Origin: Deinandra increscens subsp. villosa
Taxonomy: Eukaryota > Streptophyta > Magnoliopsida > Asterales > Asteraceae
DNA length: 64,000 nt
Direction of reading: 5' to 3'
Assembly: GCA_039602395.1 (NCBI GenBank)
Contig: JBCNJP010000006.1
Coordinates: 11,148,952 to 11,212,951, forward strand
A program made the translations under genes and the position numbers. Shown in pieces: positions 1 through 12,452 of the stretch (position 1 is its first letter; each line of letters opens with the position of its first letter). The notes under the pieces were generated by a model that was not told the DNA's origin, searched no databases, and worked only from the letters and a program-made list of their open reading frames with translations.

Positions 1-90
1 TTGGTGATATAACAGACTATATCACATCTTCTTTTGTTTCATAATTGCACATTATTATTAATTATCAGAATGCCTTAAATTGTGATAATA

Positions 91-91
<1 letters not shown>

Positions 92-183
<92 letters not shown>
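92..183. repeat. (ATT)n microsatellite
   Basis: About 30 uninterrupted ATT units, followed by looser copies of a block reading ATTATGCCTTAG to about 250. It lies in AT-rich decayed transposon sequence. The tract length is likely to vary between individuals. Confidence 0.95.
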
Positions 184-2245
184 GCCTTAGTTCATGATTA
201 TGCATCATTATTATGCCTTAGCTAATCATTATCATTATCATTATGCCTTAGTTTTAAGTACCCCATAGAATCACTCTTAGATCTTCTTTTCAATTTAACC
301 TTTAATTTCCATAACTAATCCACTCTAAATTTAAATCACTAAATGTTCCATAAAGTTTTCCTCTCATCATTATGATCTTGATTATCTCTTAAGACAAAAG
401 ACTCTTAATTACTCTCTCAAATAAAAGGTTTTACAACCAAAACATTAAAAGCGAGTAAAGTCTACTCAAGTTGTCTAAACAATGCTATCAGGGGAGATGT
501 TTCAGATTTCCTAATCTAAACATCGTATAAGTAATAAATTTTGAAAGAACTTCTAAAATACATGCAAACACTTAACATCTAATATGCTTAGTACAAAACA
601 TAAATTAGGTTAATGATTTAGTGAACACATCATAAAACATGACCCTTAAAGGGCTTACACATGTTTCAAATTGAAGTTTTTCTAGTGCATTTCTTCATGA
701 ATCCTTTCTTAGCACAATTACATGCTACTTAAAATTAGTCATGACACTTATAAGTACCAGAAGGAAAATGAGTGCTTGATAGCATTGTGCATAAAGGATA
801 CATAATGCCTTAAATAGAAAAGCGGATTTGTTCACCTCACAATAACTAACCCTTATATAACTAAAATAACTTAAATAAGGAGGATAGTTCTAAATTCTAA
901 AATAAGATACAAGAAAACTTCCGGTTCTAAATCCCTATAGGAACAACTGGCTAACAAAGAATAATCAAAAATGATAATTGTGCCCATTAATTTTCAAACT
1001 AACACAGTGGATTAAACTAGTCTTATAAAGATCTCTTACAATCCATACACTAGGAATAAACCAAACAACCATTATTATGAGAGTAAGTGACAAAATCAAT
1101 GTCAAAGTTGTAAACCATGAAAATCTATTAATGTACTACACTTTATGATACCTTATTATGATCCAAGATCACTTGAAACCTAATATCATTACTAAAGTAA
1201 GACATCGACGGTTATAAGGTTTCAAACAACTATGACAAATGTCACTACTACCCTAAACTCTCAAAGTTGTTGGTTATACTTACCTAGTTGTCTTTACGTG
1301 GGTTGAAATCTTTATAACTTATAACTAGATAATAAATGTTCACAATCTTTGTTATCACGTAAGTGAGAATTTAACAAAGACAATATGTGTTTAAGGGAAT
1401 AAACAAGTTTCCACTAAGAGTTCTAACTCACCAAAACTCAAATATATTAGTGGACCTTATCCTAAAATGGAAATACCTGGGCATAAAACATTTATCACTC
1501 ATTTACTGATTATTTATTCTTGTACTTAAATAAGGAAAATATCTTTCACACCTTAAACTTTTAAGGACGAAGTTGAAAATCAACTTAACCATAAAATAAA
1601 AGGTTGTGAGATTAGATTTAATAGATTAAATACTAAGATTGACATACAAATAATGGTAACACTCTCAGATCCAGCTTAGTAGGTCATCAAGGTATGAAGT
1701 TTCCTATTAACTTTGATGATTATGAACCTACCTTAATAAAGCTTGCATGGATATTAGAAAGATTACTAATCGTATCTCTGATTTAAGAGCCATTATTAGC
1801 AATCAATCATCTGATGGAATAAAGCTATAATGAGCTTAACTCCCTAAATCAGAATAACGTTAGAAGTTTAGTTTTCCATAGCTAAACTGAAATCCGAAAG
1901 GAGAAATTAAGCGTTATAAATTGTTGGTTTCTAAAGGCTATTAACAAGTTAAGAATTCCTTTTCTAAAGGGTTCTTTGAGAGATACTCATTGTCCTTATT
2001 ACTCACTCAAAATTACGAGTGACATATAACGGCCTTATAAAATATCTTTCCTTAATACTCACTTAACATGAAGACATGTTCATAAACTAAACTTAATGTT
2101 TCAAGCCTGAAAGTTAAAGAACACTTAGTCTTTAAGATAAGTAAATATAAAGGATTAATATAAGCAAATTTACAAGTAAATTTAAAATTTGATGAAGCTA
2201 TAAACGTAACAATTCTTCGTCAAGAATAAGTGGATAAATTGGGCC
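184..2245 (+). other. AT-rich decayed retroelement sequence without a readable gene
   Basis: No open frame of useful length and no domain I can name. The stretch runs into recognisable copia pol relics from about 2246, so it is probably the mutated upstream part (gag, protease, integrase) of the same element. That is inference from position only. Confidence 0.4.
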
Positions 2246-3200
2246 TACCTTAAGATGAGTGGGAGCAACTAATACAACACTTGCCCTTATATACATTATT
2301 TTAGGCAAGTAATACGTTAGTTTTGTTGCGTGAGTCAAAGCAACTTATTCTCGCATAATTTTTGACATTAAAATCTTGAAGATGCTTCTTCTACAATAAG
2401 CATCAAAATACATCAAGATCAACCTAATAAGACATTAATTAAGTCTCATTAGATTTAACCATGTGTTCAGCACATTACAACATGCAACGTTGCTCTCAGT
2501 CTGTAACTCTAGTAAGGAGATTACTAATAAAGGTTCAAGTAACTGAATCTTATGCTTCATTAGTTAGAAGCCTTACGTATGTTCAAGTCTATACTCGTTT
2601 AGATATTGCCTACATTGCTAAATACTAGAAATGATGAAAATTATTTCCTAAGTTTAGTGCATCATAAAGCATTTAAGATGGCATTTCAATATCTATAAGA
2701 AACGAAAGACTATAAAATTGAACTATGGAAGAAGTGAGAATACTTAAAGTAGTTGACTATCTCTAAATTTTGACTTTATTGTAGTCAAAGGATATTAAAT
2801 GTCAACTCAAGGGTATATCCTCATGTTTGCGGACAGATTTATCTCATGGATCATAGAGGAGTCATAAGAACCTGATAACAACAACCTAAGTTATTATGAC
2901 ATAATTTTTCACTAGATGTTGTTGGTAAATTTATCAGTAGACTCATAATTCCTAAACTCCAATATAACATATTGAAGACTTACTGTGATAAAGTCAGCTA
3001 CCCTAATTTCTTAAAACAATAACAATTTTGATCGGGGCTGCATTAAGTTTTCGATACAATATTATTGTTCATTTAAGACCAAATAGAGGAAACTAAGTGC
3101 TTGTATTGAATACATTCATGATATGCTTAAGGATCCTATAACTTAAGGTCTATCCTGATATGTCTTTTCTAAGAGCTCATAATGAAGACGGGGTTTATTG
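2246..3200 (+). pseudogene. Decayed Ty1/copia reverse transcriptase and RNase H relic
   Basis: Conceptual translation in shifting frames recovers copia landmarks in order. Near 2250-2310 there is a degenerate version of the block around the YVDD motif. Near 2545-2620 a stretch resembles the YASxVGSxxY...TRPDIA segment. Near 2805-2860 an RNase H block resembles SGYxFxxxxxxISW, near 2925-3010 a KFISxL...YCD block, and near 3110-3180 the pol C-terminal tail. Stops and frameshifts occur throughout, so no protein is possible. The last part, from 2876, is duplicated at 21193. Orientation and position place it just 5' of the LTR at 3528. Confidence 0.75.
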
Positions 3201-3513
3201 ATGACCAAGCATATCACAATATGAATGACTAATTATTAATTCCTTATCCGTTTGATTTTGCTTCTAAATATGTTATGCATGCATTATTGACATATAGACA
3301 GTTTTACTATAAATCAACGTTAAGGGCTTATTTTTGTGATTGATTCTGAATTTAAGTTGAATTTTAAATTTGGGGTTGTAGTATGATTAATGGGGGTCTT
3401 GAGTTGGATAATCAACTCTATGACTGTATTTTTCTGCTGCAATTTTGGTTTAAAATTGAAATGAGTATTAAATTCTGATCAGACTTAGCTAATACCTCAT
3501 TATAAATGATCAG

Positions 3514-3527
3514 GCCAAGTGGGAGAA
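3514..3527 (+). promoter_or_regulatory. Polypurine tract of the decayed copia element
   Basis: Purine-rich CCAAGTGGGAGAA directly before an LTR starting TGTTAG. This is the usual plus-strand priming site of a copia element. Confidence 0.75.
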
Positions 3528-3965
3528 TGTTAGACGTAATATATATTACTTAATATATATATTTGTTTTCGTATATGTATATAATATATATTATATTATG
3601 TCCTTTAATCATTTATCTTAAATAATCAATTACCTATTTAACCCTATATGGCATTTATTTGATAGACGTAATTGCCCTTAATAGATAGACTAGGGTTTCC
3701 CTTTGGGTGTATATATATAGGACCTTATTGGAGAGATTAGAGGTTAATCACCACCTACAAATTTCATCTCTCTCTCTGCTCTCTCTCTCTCAAAAATCGT
3801 AATTCCCTTTACGATTATCCCCATCATTAGCATACACCCTAAAGGGGAACCAAGGCTACTCACAGGATGAACTACCTGACTACTGCTGATCTCAACCAGA
3901 TGACAACATGTAATATTTACATTATTATCTGTTTTCAATGATAACGATTCAGGATTCGATCAACA
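3528..3965 (+). repeat. 3' LTR of the decayed copia element
   Basis: Starts TGTTAGACG after a polypurine tract and ends ATCAACA. It contains a TATA-like run (TATATATATAG near 3710-3720) followed by a CT-rich stretch. A near-identical copy lies at 21841-22279. The matching 5' LTR is not in the window, so the insertion date cannot be read. Confidence 0.8.
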
Positions 3966-4153
3966 AACATCGCTTATCTGAAGGGGCCTTCCTATTGATC
4001 CGACTTGTACTAGTTGTAACTTGCAGGTGGAGACTGCCAACCACCTCTTGGTGAATTGCAAACGGACCAGTTTCATTTGGGATCTTGTTTTAGGGTGATG
4101 TAAGGCGCCCAAAGAAGGTCTTCTATATGTTACAGATGTTATTGAAGGTTATA
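3966..4153 (+). pseudogene. LINE-type reverse transcriptase zinc-binding (zf-RVT) fragment, left part
   Basis: Translation of about 3985-4130 gives PTCTSCNLQVETANHLL, then C, then FIWDLVL: the C-x2-C...ET-x2-HLL...C...W pattern of the zf-RVT domain of plant non-LTR retrotransposons and derived genes. It is cut at 4153 by the gypsy LTR. The uninterrupted version at 22280-22640 continues into a stretch resembling IWKARNERxxxN, typical after zf-RVT. It is a broken fragment with no start codon. Confidence 0.7.
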
Positions 4154-6177
4154 TGTGACATCCGAGAATTTCAAAATTAACTTCCGTTAGACAATTCCGT
4201 TAGTTACGTTATAAGTGTTAACTTAGTAACTAATGCTTAACTAGGCCGAATACGTCCACGACCTTTGGTTGATCACCGAACCCGTCCATATGTGTTATGT
4301 GTTTATTTATTTATTGTCATTATGTGCAATGTGATTTAAACGCATGATTTAGTACTAAGAATAAAATGAAAAATTGCCCTTTTTGGTTGCCAGCGAAACT
4401 ACAGGGCGAAACTATAGTGTCGCCCGGTAGTCGGCTAAATCACTTGACTTGCACGAGTTCAGAGCCAGTTTCGCTGGCCAGCGAAACTGCCAGCGAAACT
4501 AGGCCCTGATATATAATATCTTAATAAACCCTAGTTTCTCCCATTTGCCTCTTTTACACAAAACACACACACTCTCCATCTTTTCTCCTGGAAATCTGGT
4601 CATCCGAGAATCACACCGAGCCATCGAGATCTCAGCCCCGAACCATCATCCATTGAGCTTGGAGATCGAACCGTGAGTCCCAAAAACCATTTCTATGCCT
4701 TATTCTATGTGTTTTCTTAAAAAGCATGCTTAGATCTTCATAGAATCACTTGATCTTCTGATATGATGCTTAGGGATGCTAGATCTATCATAAAGTCAGT
4801 AACTTTACTTGTGAAATCAAACCATAATGAAGATTTATGCTAGATTAGGTCATTTTAGGTTTAAAATGCATTTTTGGTGATTTGATGATAAAAATCCATG
4901 TTTAAGGTGTTAAAACTTGTTGTTTGATGTTGGTAAATGATTATGCATGCTAGATATTGAATTACATGAAGTATGGAAGCTGTTAGGTTGATTTTTAGGC
5001 TGATTTGTGAGTTTTTCGCGACCAGCGACACTGCGTGTTCTCTGGGCGAAACTATGTAGCGAAATTTGTATATCTTCATCCAGCGACACTATGTAGCGAA
5101 ACTGTAGTGTCGCCGTGTGAACCAAGTAGACCTGCTCGGACGAAACTACCGAGCGAAATTCCCTGAACGAAAGTTCAAACCAGTTTCGGGCGAAACTAGG
5201 CTAGCGAAACCGTGCCAATAGTTTCGAGCGAAACTAGCCTAACGAAACTGTGTCATCGGGTATTGCCTAGCGAAAGTGCTGCCCGTGCACACAGCGAAAC
5301 TACCTAGCGAATTTATACTAGCGAAACTATGACCAGACCTAAACCCAAACTTGTGCAACTTATTTGAATGTTATGTTATGACTTACTTGATTATGCTATG
5401 ATGAAACATGCTATGATTTCTGTAATATGTGAACCCTTGTTTATGATCAACCATCGGTGTCGTGTGTCGTTATGTCGTGTCGTAGTTCCAACGTGCTATG
5501 TTATGGGCCATAGTGACGATAAATTAATGATTAGACACAAAACTAATACTTAAGACCTAAACGTGTTCATAGGTCTTCGTTAAGCAATAATTGGATTAAT
5601 TAGCAAGTGTAGCTGAGCAACCTAAGGTGAGTTTCACTAACCCTTTAATTGTGAGCCCGTTTGGGACACAACGAATGAACTTAACGAAAAACAACGCTGA
5701 CATTTTGAGGAATTACCAAATGGGATACCTGTTATGGAAGTTGAAGTGTTTTATGGGGAGCACTTGCAACTGTCCATCCTTGGGGTTTCAATTGAAATCC
5801 GGAAACGACCATTTTGACACTTAAACTCTTTTTAGGATTTCAAATGAAATCCAGAATAAACATTTTTAATATGACTAGTGTAGGTTAAAGTCTAAACCAA
5901 ATGATATCACATGATTTCTAAGGATGCCTTAAAAACTTAAAAGTCCTCAATTTAGTACTGTTGATCTGAGAAGCGAGTGGATGTTGGGTAGATCTACTGA
6001 GGGTTTGACAAACCCTGCTCCGCGGTACACAAATGTGTAACCAACCGGTTGGAGGCCGAACGGAGTTCAATATCAGCCTGTTTTAGTTGTGGGCCTCCCA
6101 AAAGGGACACAACTGGAGGCACCAACCATCGGCAAATGCCGAACTCTGTTACGTCAGCTTTCAGCCCTGGTACGAAC
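4154..6177 (+). repeat. Gypsy 5' LTR, first segment (split by copia insertion)
   Basis: Starts TGTGACATCC and is interrupted at the CGAAC target site (6173-6177). The same LTR resumes at 13945. Related solo and truncated LTRs lie on the minus strand at 35292-38095 and 52985-54495. A motif array fills part of this segment (separate entry). Confidence 0.9.
4385..5335 (+). repeat. GCGAAACT motif array inside the gypsy LTR
   Basis: About ten exact GCGAAACT copies occur in two clusters (4390-4500 and 5060-5330), with about as many one-mismatch forms such as GCGACACT, GCGAAATT and ACGAAACT. A few copies are in the opposite orientation. Spacing is irregular, so this is not a simple tandem repeat. 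The 3' LTR carries the same array (about 20185-21130). Confidence 0.85.
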
Positions 6178-6831
6178 TGTAGGGATATGATTATGTAATA
6201 GTAAAAGTATGTCCGTATATTATTTAAGCCTACGGGGTCACACGTCTCGACACCAAATGTATTAATATTAATTAATGGTTAATTAATATTTATCACGAAC
6301 ATTTAACGAGGTTTCGTTAAAAACTAACAGTTAATTGTTAACAGAGGGGTGTTAGTTGTAATTAGAGAGAATTGTAATTGGATTACAATTGAGAAAAGGT
6401 TGTGGATAAGGCCTCTAGGGCGATTTCGCTAGGGCTCTTATGCCTATCCCTTTTACTTGTTTATCAAGTATTCTAATCCTATAAATAGACCCTCTGGGTT
6501 TAAGGATTAGTTGCTGCTTTATGAGATAAAGAAAAAACCCTAATTCTCTCTCTAATCTCTCTAATTTTCGGCAACAAGAAAACCCTAGGGGTTTGCGATT
6601 TCTTGTGTGGTTCGACCAAGCCTACATCAAGAAGAGGTTCGTGATCGGTTGCTAGCACATAGCATTGGTGTGTCGTGTGTGCGATCGTAGAGGGATTTAT
6701 ATCAAATCCTCCAAGAGATCAAGTCTTGCCGAGCTAAAAAGGTACACGTTCTAATACCGGTTAGTTAGATTAATTCATAGGATTCTTTCCGCTGCGTACT
6801 CGTGTTTTGATAAAAGTTATATAACCAAACA
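6178..6831 (+). repeat. 5' LTR of the young copia element
   Basis: Begins TGTAGGGATA and ends AACCAAACA. A TATA-like ATAAATAG at 6480-6487 is followed within about 70 bp by a CT-rich tract, a plausible core promoter and transcription start. Confidence 0.95.
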
Positions 6832-6832
6832 G

Positions 6833-6846
6833 TGGTATCACGAGCC
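6833..6846 (+). promoter_or_regulatory. Primer binding site, initiator-Met tRNA type
   Basis: TGGTATCACGAGCC sits two bases after the LTR. It matches the usual TGGTATCAGAGCC except for one extra C, which could weaken priming or be specific to this copy. Confidence 0.85.
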
Positions 6847-7006
6847 ACCTATGATTTTAATTAATTACCGGGCATAAAACTTGGAAGGGGGGTAACCAAA
6901 ACAAGATTCTAGCTTTTCGATTCATTTAAAAATCGTGTTTTACAATTGGAAAAGGTTTCGCAATTGGTAAAAACGAAAAAATTCGACAGAATAGGACTTT
7001 TCGACC

Positions 7007-7316
7007 CGATCGAAAAGTCCCTGTTCGAAAAACGCTTCTCGACCCGATCGGAAACCCTTGATTTCTGATGGGAAAACCTATTTCGGTGCGGAGACCCTTG
7101 TTTTCCGACCGGAAACCCTACTTTTCGATCCAAATCGTAAAGTGTTTACGAACTGGTCGAAAAGTAACCGATCGAAAAGGCTTTTCGGGCCGATCGAAAA
7201 GTATCCGATCGGAAAGGTTCCGATCGGAAAGGCTTTTCGACCCGATCGTAAGTTCACGATCGAAAAGTACCCGATCGAAAACCATGTTTCGATCGGAAAC
7301 CCCTGCTTTCCGATCG
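7007..7316 (+). repeat. CGATCG motif array in the copia leader
   Basis: Eleven CGATCG hexamers occur in 310 bp, mostly within CCGATCGAAAAG or CCGATCGGAAA, with further half-matched copies from 6975 to 7360. The core is palindromic. The array lies between PBS and gag, the position expected for packaging or dimerisation signals. The open frames here come from the repeat and are not taken as genes. Confidence 0.85.
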
Positions 7317-7379
7317 AAAACTCAAATAATGAATCGAAAACCTCTTGACGAATCGGAAACCCTTATTTTAGCTCTAAAA

Positions 7380-8442
7380 TTTGATTTTTGTGATCTGAAA
7401 TTTTAAATCCAAGTTTTTTTGTTATTATTAGATAATTGTTATGAACAACATGTTGTACCTTTAAGATTTTAAAGTGTTCAAAAGAAGTAAAAACCATGAT
7501 GTTTCATGCAAATCGTTCATGGTTATTACTTAATTGAAAGAGGATTAAATTAAAATTATATGTGATAATTAGAAACCCTATGATTATGTGATTATCTGAT
7601 AATTGTGACATAATAAAAGGTTTATTGCAAATTTGTTTTGTGAAAATCAAAATTTGCTTAAATAATCTATTGAAATATGATTTTGTTTATAAAATAAAAT
7701 TTGTGTCCTAAAAGTCAAAAGAAACACCGGCTCACCCATTTGAACACACTCTAAGAGAGGTATAAGTCGGGTCGCTTTGCTTCCCTAAAGTGGTAGGTTT
7801 TTAATTGCAAAAGTTGCAAACCTCACCCCTACGCTTCTTTGTGTGTTGCAAATGGAGCTACCGAGCTCTTTTGACTTGGATGACAAACTAAGAATTTTAT
7901 AAACACATTATGTGATGAAGATGTGCATGAATCTTCACACATAACTTTTTTGATCACGCATCAAAATTGTTTTGACCCAAACCAAACTTAAGTCTTTGCC
8001 ATCCACCTTGTAAAGGACACTTGTGGATGTCATCTTACTCATTGGTACACAATGGTAAAATGGCATTTGCATGACAAATTCCCACTCATTGGTACACAAT
8101 GGTGGACAATTTGTGCGTTCTTGGCTGGACGACTTAAAACGAGCTAGGCGGTGAGACCCTTGGCCCGTGGCAAAAGATGGGATGAAACATGACTACAAAT
8201 CACTTGGTGCAAGTTGTAGGTCCCATAAAATCTAGGAATTGTATTTGGAATACAATTAGTGATCGTCACTTACCATTTGAATGCATCATTTCTAGCAGAT
8301 CAACTGATGAAATGATGGCATGTCAATTGGATCCTAGCCTTAATAAGCTTAATTGTTTAAAATGTTTAAACAATGGGTAATTAAATTTATTAAGGAAAAG
8401 ATTATCGAAAATACTGATTTTTGAACTTAATCTGTTTTGTAG
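7380..8442 (+). other. Untranslated leader of the copia element, remainder
   Basis: AT-rich spacer with no coding features. Two near-identical blocks reading CTCATTGGTACACAATGG lie at about 8038 and 8085. A conserved-looking pair of GGTCCCATAAAATC-type blocks precedes gag. I assign no function. Confidence 0.5.
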
Positions 8443-9784
8443 ATGGCAACAAACCCTCCTCAAAACAATGTTGGTCATGCTTTTCGTCAAATGTTTGAAA
8501 GAGAAAAGCTGAACGGATCTAACTTCAATGACTGGTACCGTCAACTGAGGATTGTCCTTAGAGTTGAACGGAGGACCGATGTCCTTGAACATCATTGGCC
8601 GACCGAGCCAGCTGCTGATGCCTCTGAGCAAGAGAAAGCGTTCTACAACGCAGAGTACAGCAGATACGATGAGGTTGCTTGTATGATGATCTCGAGTATG
8701 ACTCCCGATCTTCAGAAGCAATACGAATTTCATACACCTTGTGATATGATCAAAGAGCTGAAAAAGATGTATGAAAAACAAGCTGGTGTCGAATTGTTCG
8801 ACCTAGTTGTGGAACTCCATGACTTGAAGCTTGAAACTGGTAAATCGGTCAGTAGTCATGTGCTCAAGATGAAGAGCTACTTTGACAAATTGGAATCGCT
8901 CAATTATGGGTATAATCGTGCTGTTGCAGTTGGCATGATCCTCAAATCGCTTACGAAGGATTTTGAGGGTTTTGTGCGCAACTATAACATGCATAGTATG
9001 ACTAAGACTATACCTGAGCTTCATGCTATGCTTGTCGAGTATGAAAAAACGATTCCTAAAAAGGCCACTGAAACACCCCAAGTTCTTATGATCAAGGGGG
9101 GTAAGATCCAAAAGGCTAAACGACCGCAAAAGGGGAAGGGCAAGATTGATGGCAAGGGTAAAGGCAAGGTTGTTGCCCATATCCCTAAAGCCAAGCAAAC
9201 CCCTCCGGCCCCTAAAGAGCATCAGGCTAAGGACCAGATCTGTCACCATTGTGGTGAAGTCGGACACTGGAAGAGGAACTGTCCTACCTACCTAGCTGAG
9301 TTGATGAAGAAGAGAAAGAATACTAGTGGGACTAGTACTTCAGGTATCTTCACAATTGAATTATTTTCCTTTTCTAAGAGTGATTCATGGGTGTATGACA
9401 CCGGCTGTGGAACTCACATCTGTAATTCGTTACAGGGTCTTAGAAAGAGGAGGAAACTGAAGCCTGGAGCTTTGCAGCTGTTCGTTGGAAATGGTTTGCC
9501 AGCAGCTATGGAAGCTATAGGAGAATTTCATTTAATTCTGCCTTCTGGGTTATCCATTGTATTAGACAATTGTCATTATGCACCTTCTATCACTAGAGGT
9601 GTTATTTCAGTTTCTTTGTTGAAAAACCAAGGATACATTAATGTTTTTAATGATATCAGTATTTCAGTTTCTAAAAATAATGTTCATTATTTTGATGCTA
9701 TTCCTTGTGATGGCATTTATGAAATTGATATGCGTGGTTGTGTTTCAAATAATTCAATGTTCACTGTTAGCAAACGAGCCAAAA
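8443..9784 (+). CDS. Copia gag and protease (5' part of gag-pol, ends at a frame break)
   Basis: The copia-type Gag region begins with a block reading LNGSNFNDWYRQL (residues 24-36), which in this family forms the capsid-like particle coat. A basic Lys-rich linker follows, then one CCHC zinc knuckle, CHHCGEVGHWKRNC, from residue 267. The aspartic protease starts near residue 316 with WVYDTGCGTH. The catalytic triad reads D-T-G with Asp319, and Cys replaces the more usual Ala after it. The frame leaves the family alignment at the A-run 9781-9784 and terminates at 9849. The first ATG of the open frame also begins the Gag similarity, so 8443 is the likely start. Confidence 0.9.
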
Positions 9785-11688
9785 CTAGTTTTGGACTCTA
9801 CCTATCTTTGGCACTGTCGTCTTGCCCATGTTGGCAAAAATCGCATTGAAAGACTTCAACGTGAAGGGATCTTACAATCAAATGATGAATCATTTGATCA
9901 ATGCGTTTCCTGTATCTCAGGAAAGATGACAAGAAAACCCTTTCCGAACAAGCCGCAAAGGGCAAAAGAGCTACTTGGACTCATCCATACTGATGTATGT
10001 GGCCCATTTAGACATGTGTCAAGAAAAGGTGCTAGCTACTTCGTAACTTTCACGGATGATTTCAGCCGTTATGGTTATGTTTACTTGCTTAAACATAAAC
10101 ATGAGGTATTTGAAACATTCAAAGAGTTCAAGAACGAAGTTGAAAATCAACTCGGTAAGACCATCAAGATCCTTAGATCGGATCGTGGTGGAGAATACCT
10201 AAGCCAAGAGTTTAAGGATTATCTTAAAGCGTGTGGAATTGTCCAACAGCTTACTCCTCCTTATACTCCTCAGCATAATGGAGTGTCTGAGAGGAGGAAT
10301 CGAACCTTACTAGAGATGGTGAGGTCGATGATGAACCTTACAACTCTCCCATTATCATTTTGGGATTTTGCTCTAGAAACCGCTGTACGCGTTCTAAATA
10401 TGGTTCCAACCAAGAAGGTTGAAAAGACACCATATCAATTATGGCATGGAGAAGTCCCTGTGTTGTCTTACTTAAGAGTCTGGGGATGTGAGGCACTTGT
10501 GAAGCGTGATACGCCTGACAAATTACAACCCAGGACTACTAAGTGCATCTTCGTGGGATACCCAAAGGAAACAATGGGTTACTACTTCTATAATCCCTCC
10601 GAAAACACTGTTCGTGTTGCTCGATATGCTGAATTCTTTGAAAAGAATTTTATAGCTCAAGAGAACAGTGGGAGAATTGTAGAACTACTAGAAGATGTGT
10701 CACCTTCTGAAACAACTAGCAATCATCAACTTGGGGGGGAAAATGTTCAAAGAGATGAACCTCAAGTCGATGATGTTGCGATTCCACTTCGTAGATCCGA
10801 AAGGGTCGTACGTAATCCGGATAGATGGATTGGTCTAGTCGAATCCGAGGATAACGTATCAGGAGATCTCAATGAGCCTCCGAACTTCAAAGCTGCATTA
10901 TCAGATCCGGAATCTGAGAAATGGCTTGAAGCTGCGAATGTGGAAATGAAATCCATGCAAGATAACCACGTTTGGACCCTGGTTGATCTTCCTCCTAACG
11001 CAAGAACCGTTGGGAGTAAATGGCTCTTCAAGAAGAAGACCGACATGGATGGAAATGTACACACCTATAAAGCTCGTCTCGTGGCGAAAGGTTATACTCA
11101 ACGTTTTGGCGTTGACTATGATGAGACCTTTTCACCAGTAGCAGACATTAGAGCTATTAGGATTCTCTTAGCCATAGCAGCGTACTATGACTTTGAGATA
11201 TGGCAAATGGATGTTAAGACTGCCTTCTTAAATGGTTACTTGGATGAAGAAGTCTATATGGATCAACCTGAAGGGTTCATTGATCCAAAACATCCCAACC
11301 AAGTATGCAAGCTCCAAAGGTCCATTTATGGACTAAAGCAAGCATCGAGGAGTTGGAATAAACGGTTTGATGAAGAAATCAAAAAGTTTGGTTTCGTTCA
11401 GAATCCCGATGAGCCATGTGTATATCGCAAAGCTAGTGGGAGTAATGTTACTTTCCTTGTCTTATATGTAGATGACATATTGATAATAGGAAAACACATT
11501 CCAATGTTGCAAGATGTAAAATCCCATCTTGGAAAGTGTTTTGCTATGAAAGACTTGGGAGAAGCAGCATTCATTCTTGGAATCAAGATCTATAGAGATA
11601 GAACTAAGCGGTTGATTGGACTAAGTCAAAGTGCTTATATTGATAAGATCTTGAAGCGATTCAAGATGGAGAATTCCAAGCGTGGTAT
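9785..11688 (+). CDS. Copia GAG-pre-integrase, integrase and reverse transcriptase
   Basis: In the +1 frame relative to gag. The order is: GAG-pre-integrase block (YLWHCRLAHVG); integrase core with HTD (Asp codon 9991), RSDRGGEY (Asp 10181) and SERRNRTLLEM (Glu 10289), giving D-D35-E spacing; integrase C-terminal part; then RT with ARLVAKGYTQ, QMDVKTAFLNG and YVDD at 11465. Integrase followed by RT is the diagnostic copia order. The domains look intact. The frame is lost near 11680-11692, just before the RNase H connection. Confidence 0.9.
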
Positions 11689-11691
11689 ATG

Positions 11692-12452
11692 TACCAATGC
11701 AGGAAGGACTTGGTCTGTCGGTCAAACAAGGTGCTTCTACACCTGATGAGGTGAAGCGTATGCAAAGAGTCCCTTATGCTTCGGCTGTAGGATCTATAAT
11801 GTATGCGGTGAGATGCACTAGACCCGATATAGCGTTTGCGCAAAATATCGTTAGCCGTTATCAACAGAATCCAGGTGAAAGTCACTGGACTGCTGTTAAG
11901 ACCATTCTCAAGTACCTACGGGCTACTAGAGATTTGTTTTTGGTATATGGGGGAAATCCAGATCAAGAGCTCAAAGTGACCGGATACTGTGATGCTGGAT
12001 TTCAGACTGATAGAGATGACACGAAGTCTCAGTCTGGGTACGTCTTCGTTATGAATGGAGGCGCTGTGGATTGGAAAAGCAAGAAACAAACCACAGTTGC
12101 TATGTCTGCAACAGAGTCTGAGTACATTGCTGCTTCGGAAGCTGCAATGGAGGCTGTCTGGATAAGGAAGTTTATTAGTGGGCTAGACATTGTCCCCACA
12201 AGTAACTTGCCGATCGACATGTACTGCGATAACTCGGGTGCATTAGTCATCGCCAAAGAACCTGGAGTTCAGAAGGGCGCCAGACACTATGCCAGGAGAT
12301 ATCACTATGTTCGTGAGCAGATCGAACTAGGTGAAATCAAATTACTCAAAGTTCACACAGATAGTAACTTAGCTGATCCTTTCACGAAAGCTTTGTCGAG
12401 GCCGAAGCTTGAAAGGCATGCCGAGGGCATGGGACTTAAATTGGCTGGTTAA
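11692..12452 (+). CDS. Copia RT connection and RNase H, C-terminal part of Pol
   Basis: In a third frame. It opens with the block reading MQEGLGLSVKQ and continues through YASAVGSIMYAVRCTRPDIA. RNase H follows, with GYCDAGF, SGYVFVMNGGAVDWKS and SATESEYIAASEA (the Glu-containing block), then YCDNSGALV and a C-terminal ADPFTKALSRPK tail ending at 12452. RNase H removes the RNA template during cDNA synthesis. The break from the upstream frame is one or two bases. All catalytic blocks are present. Confidence 0.88.

Noticed and set aside
7058..7406. Two overlapping plus-strand open frames in the CGATCG array
   Set aside because: Both follow the motif array in an untranslated leader. Two frames being open at once shows a composition effect.
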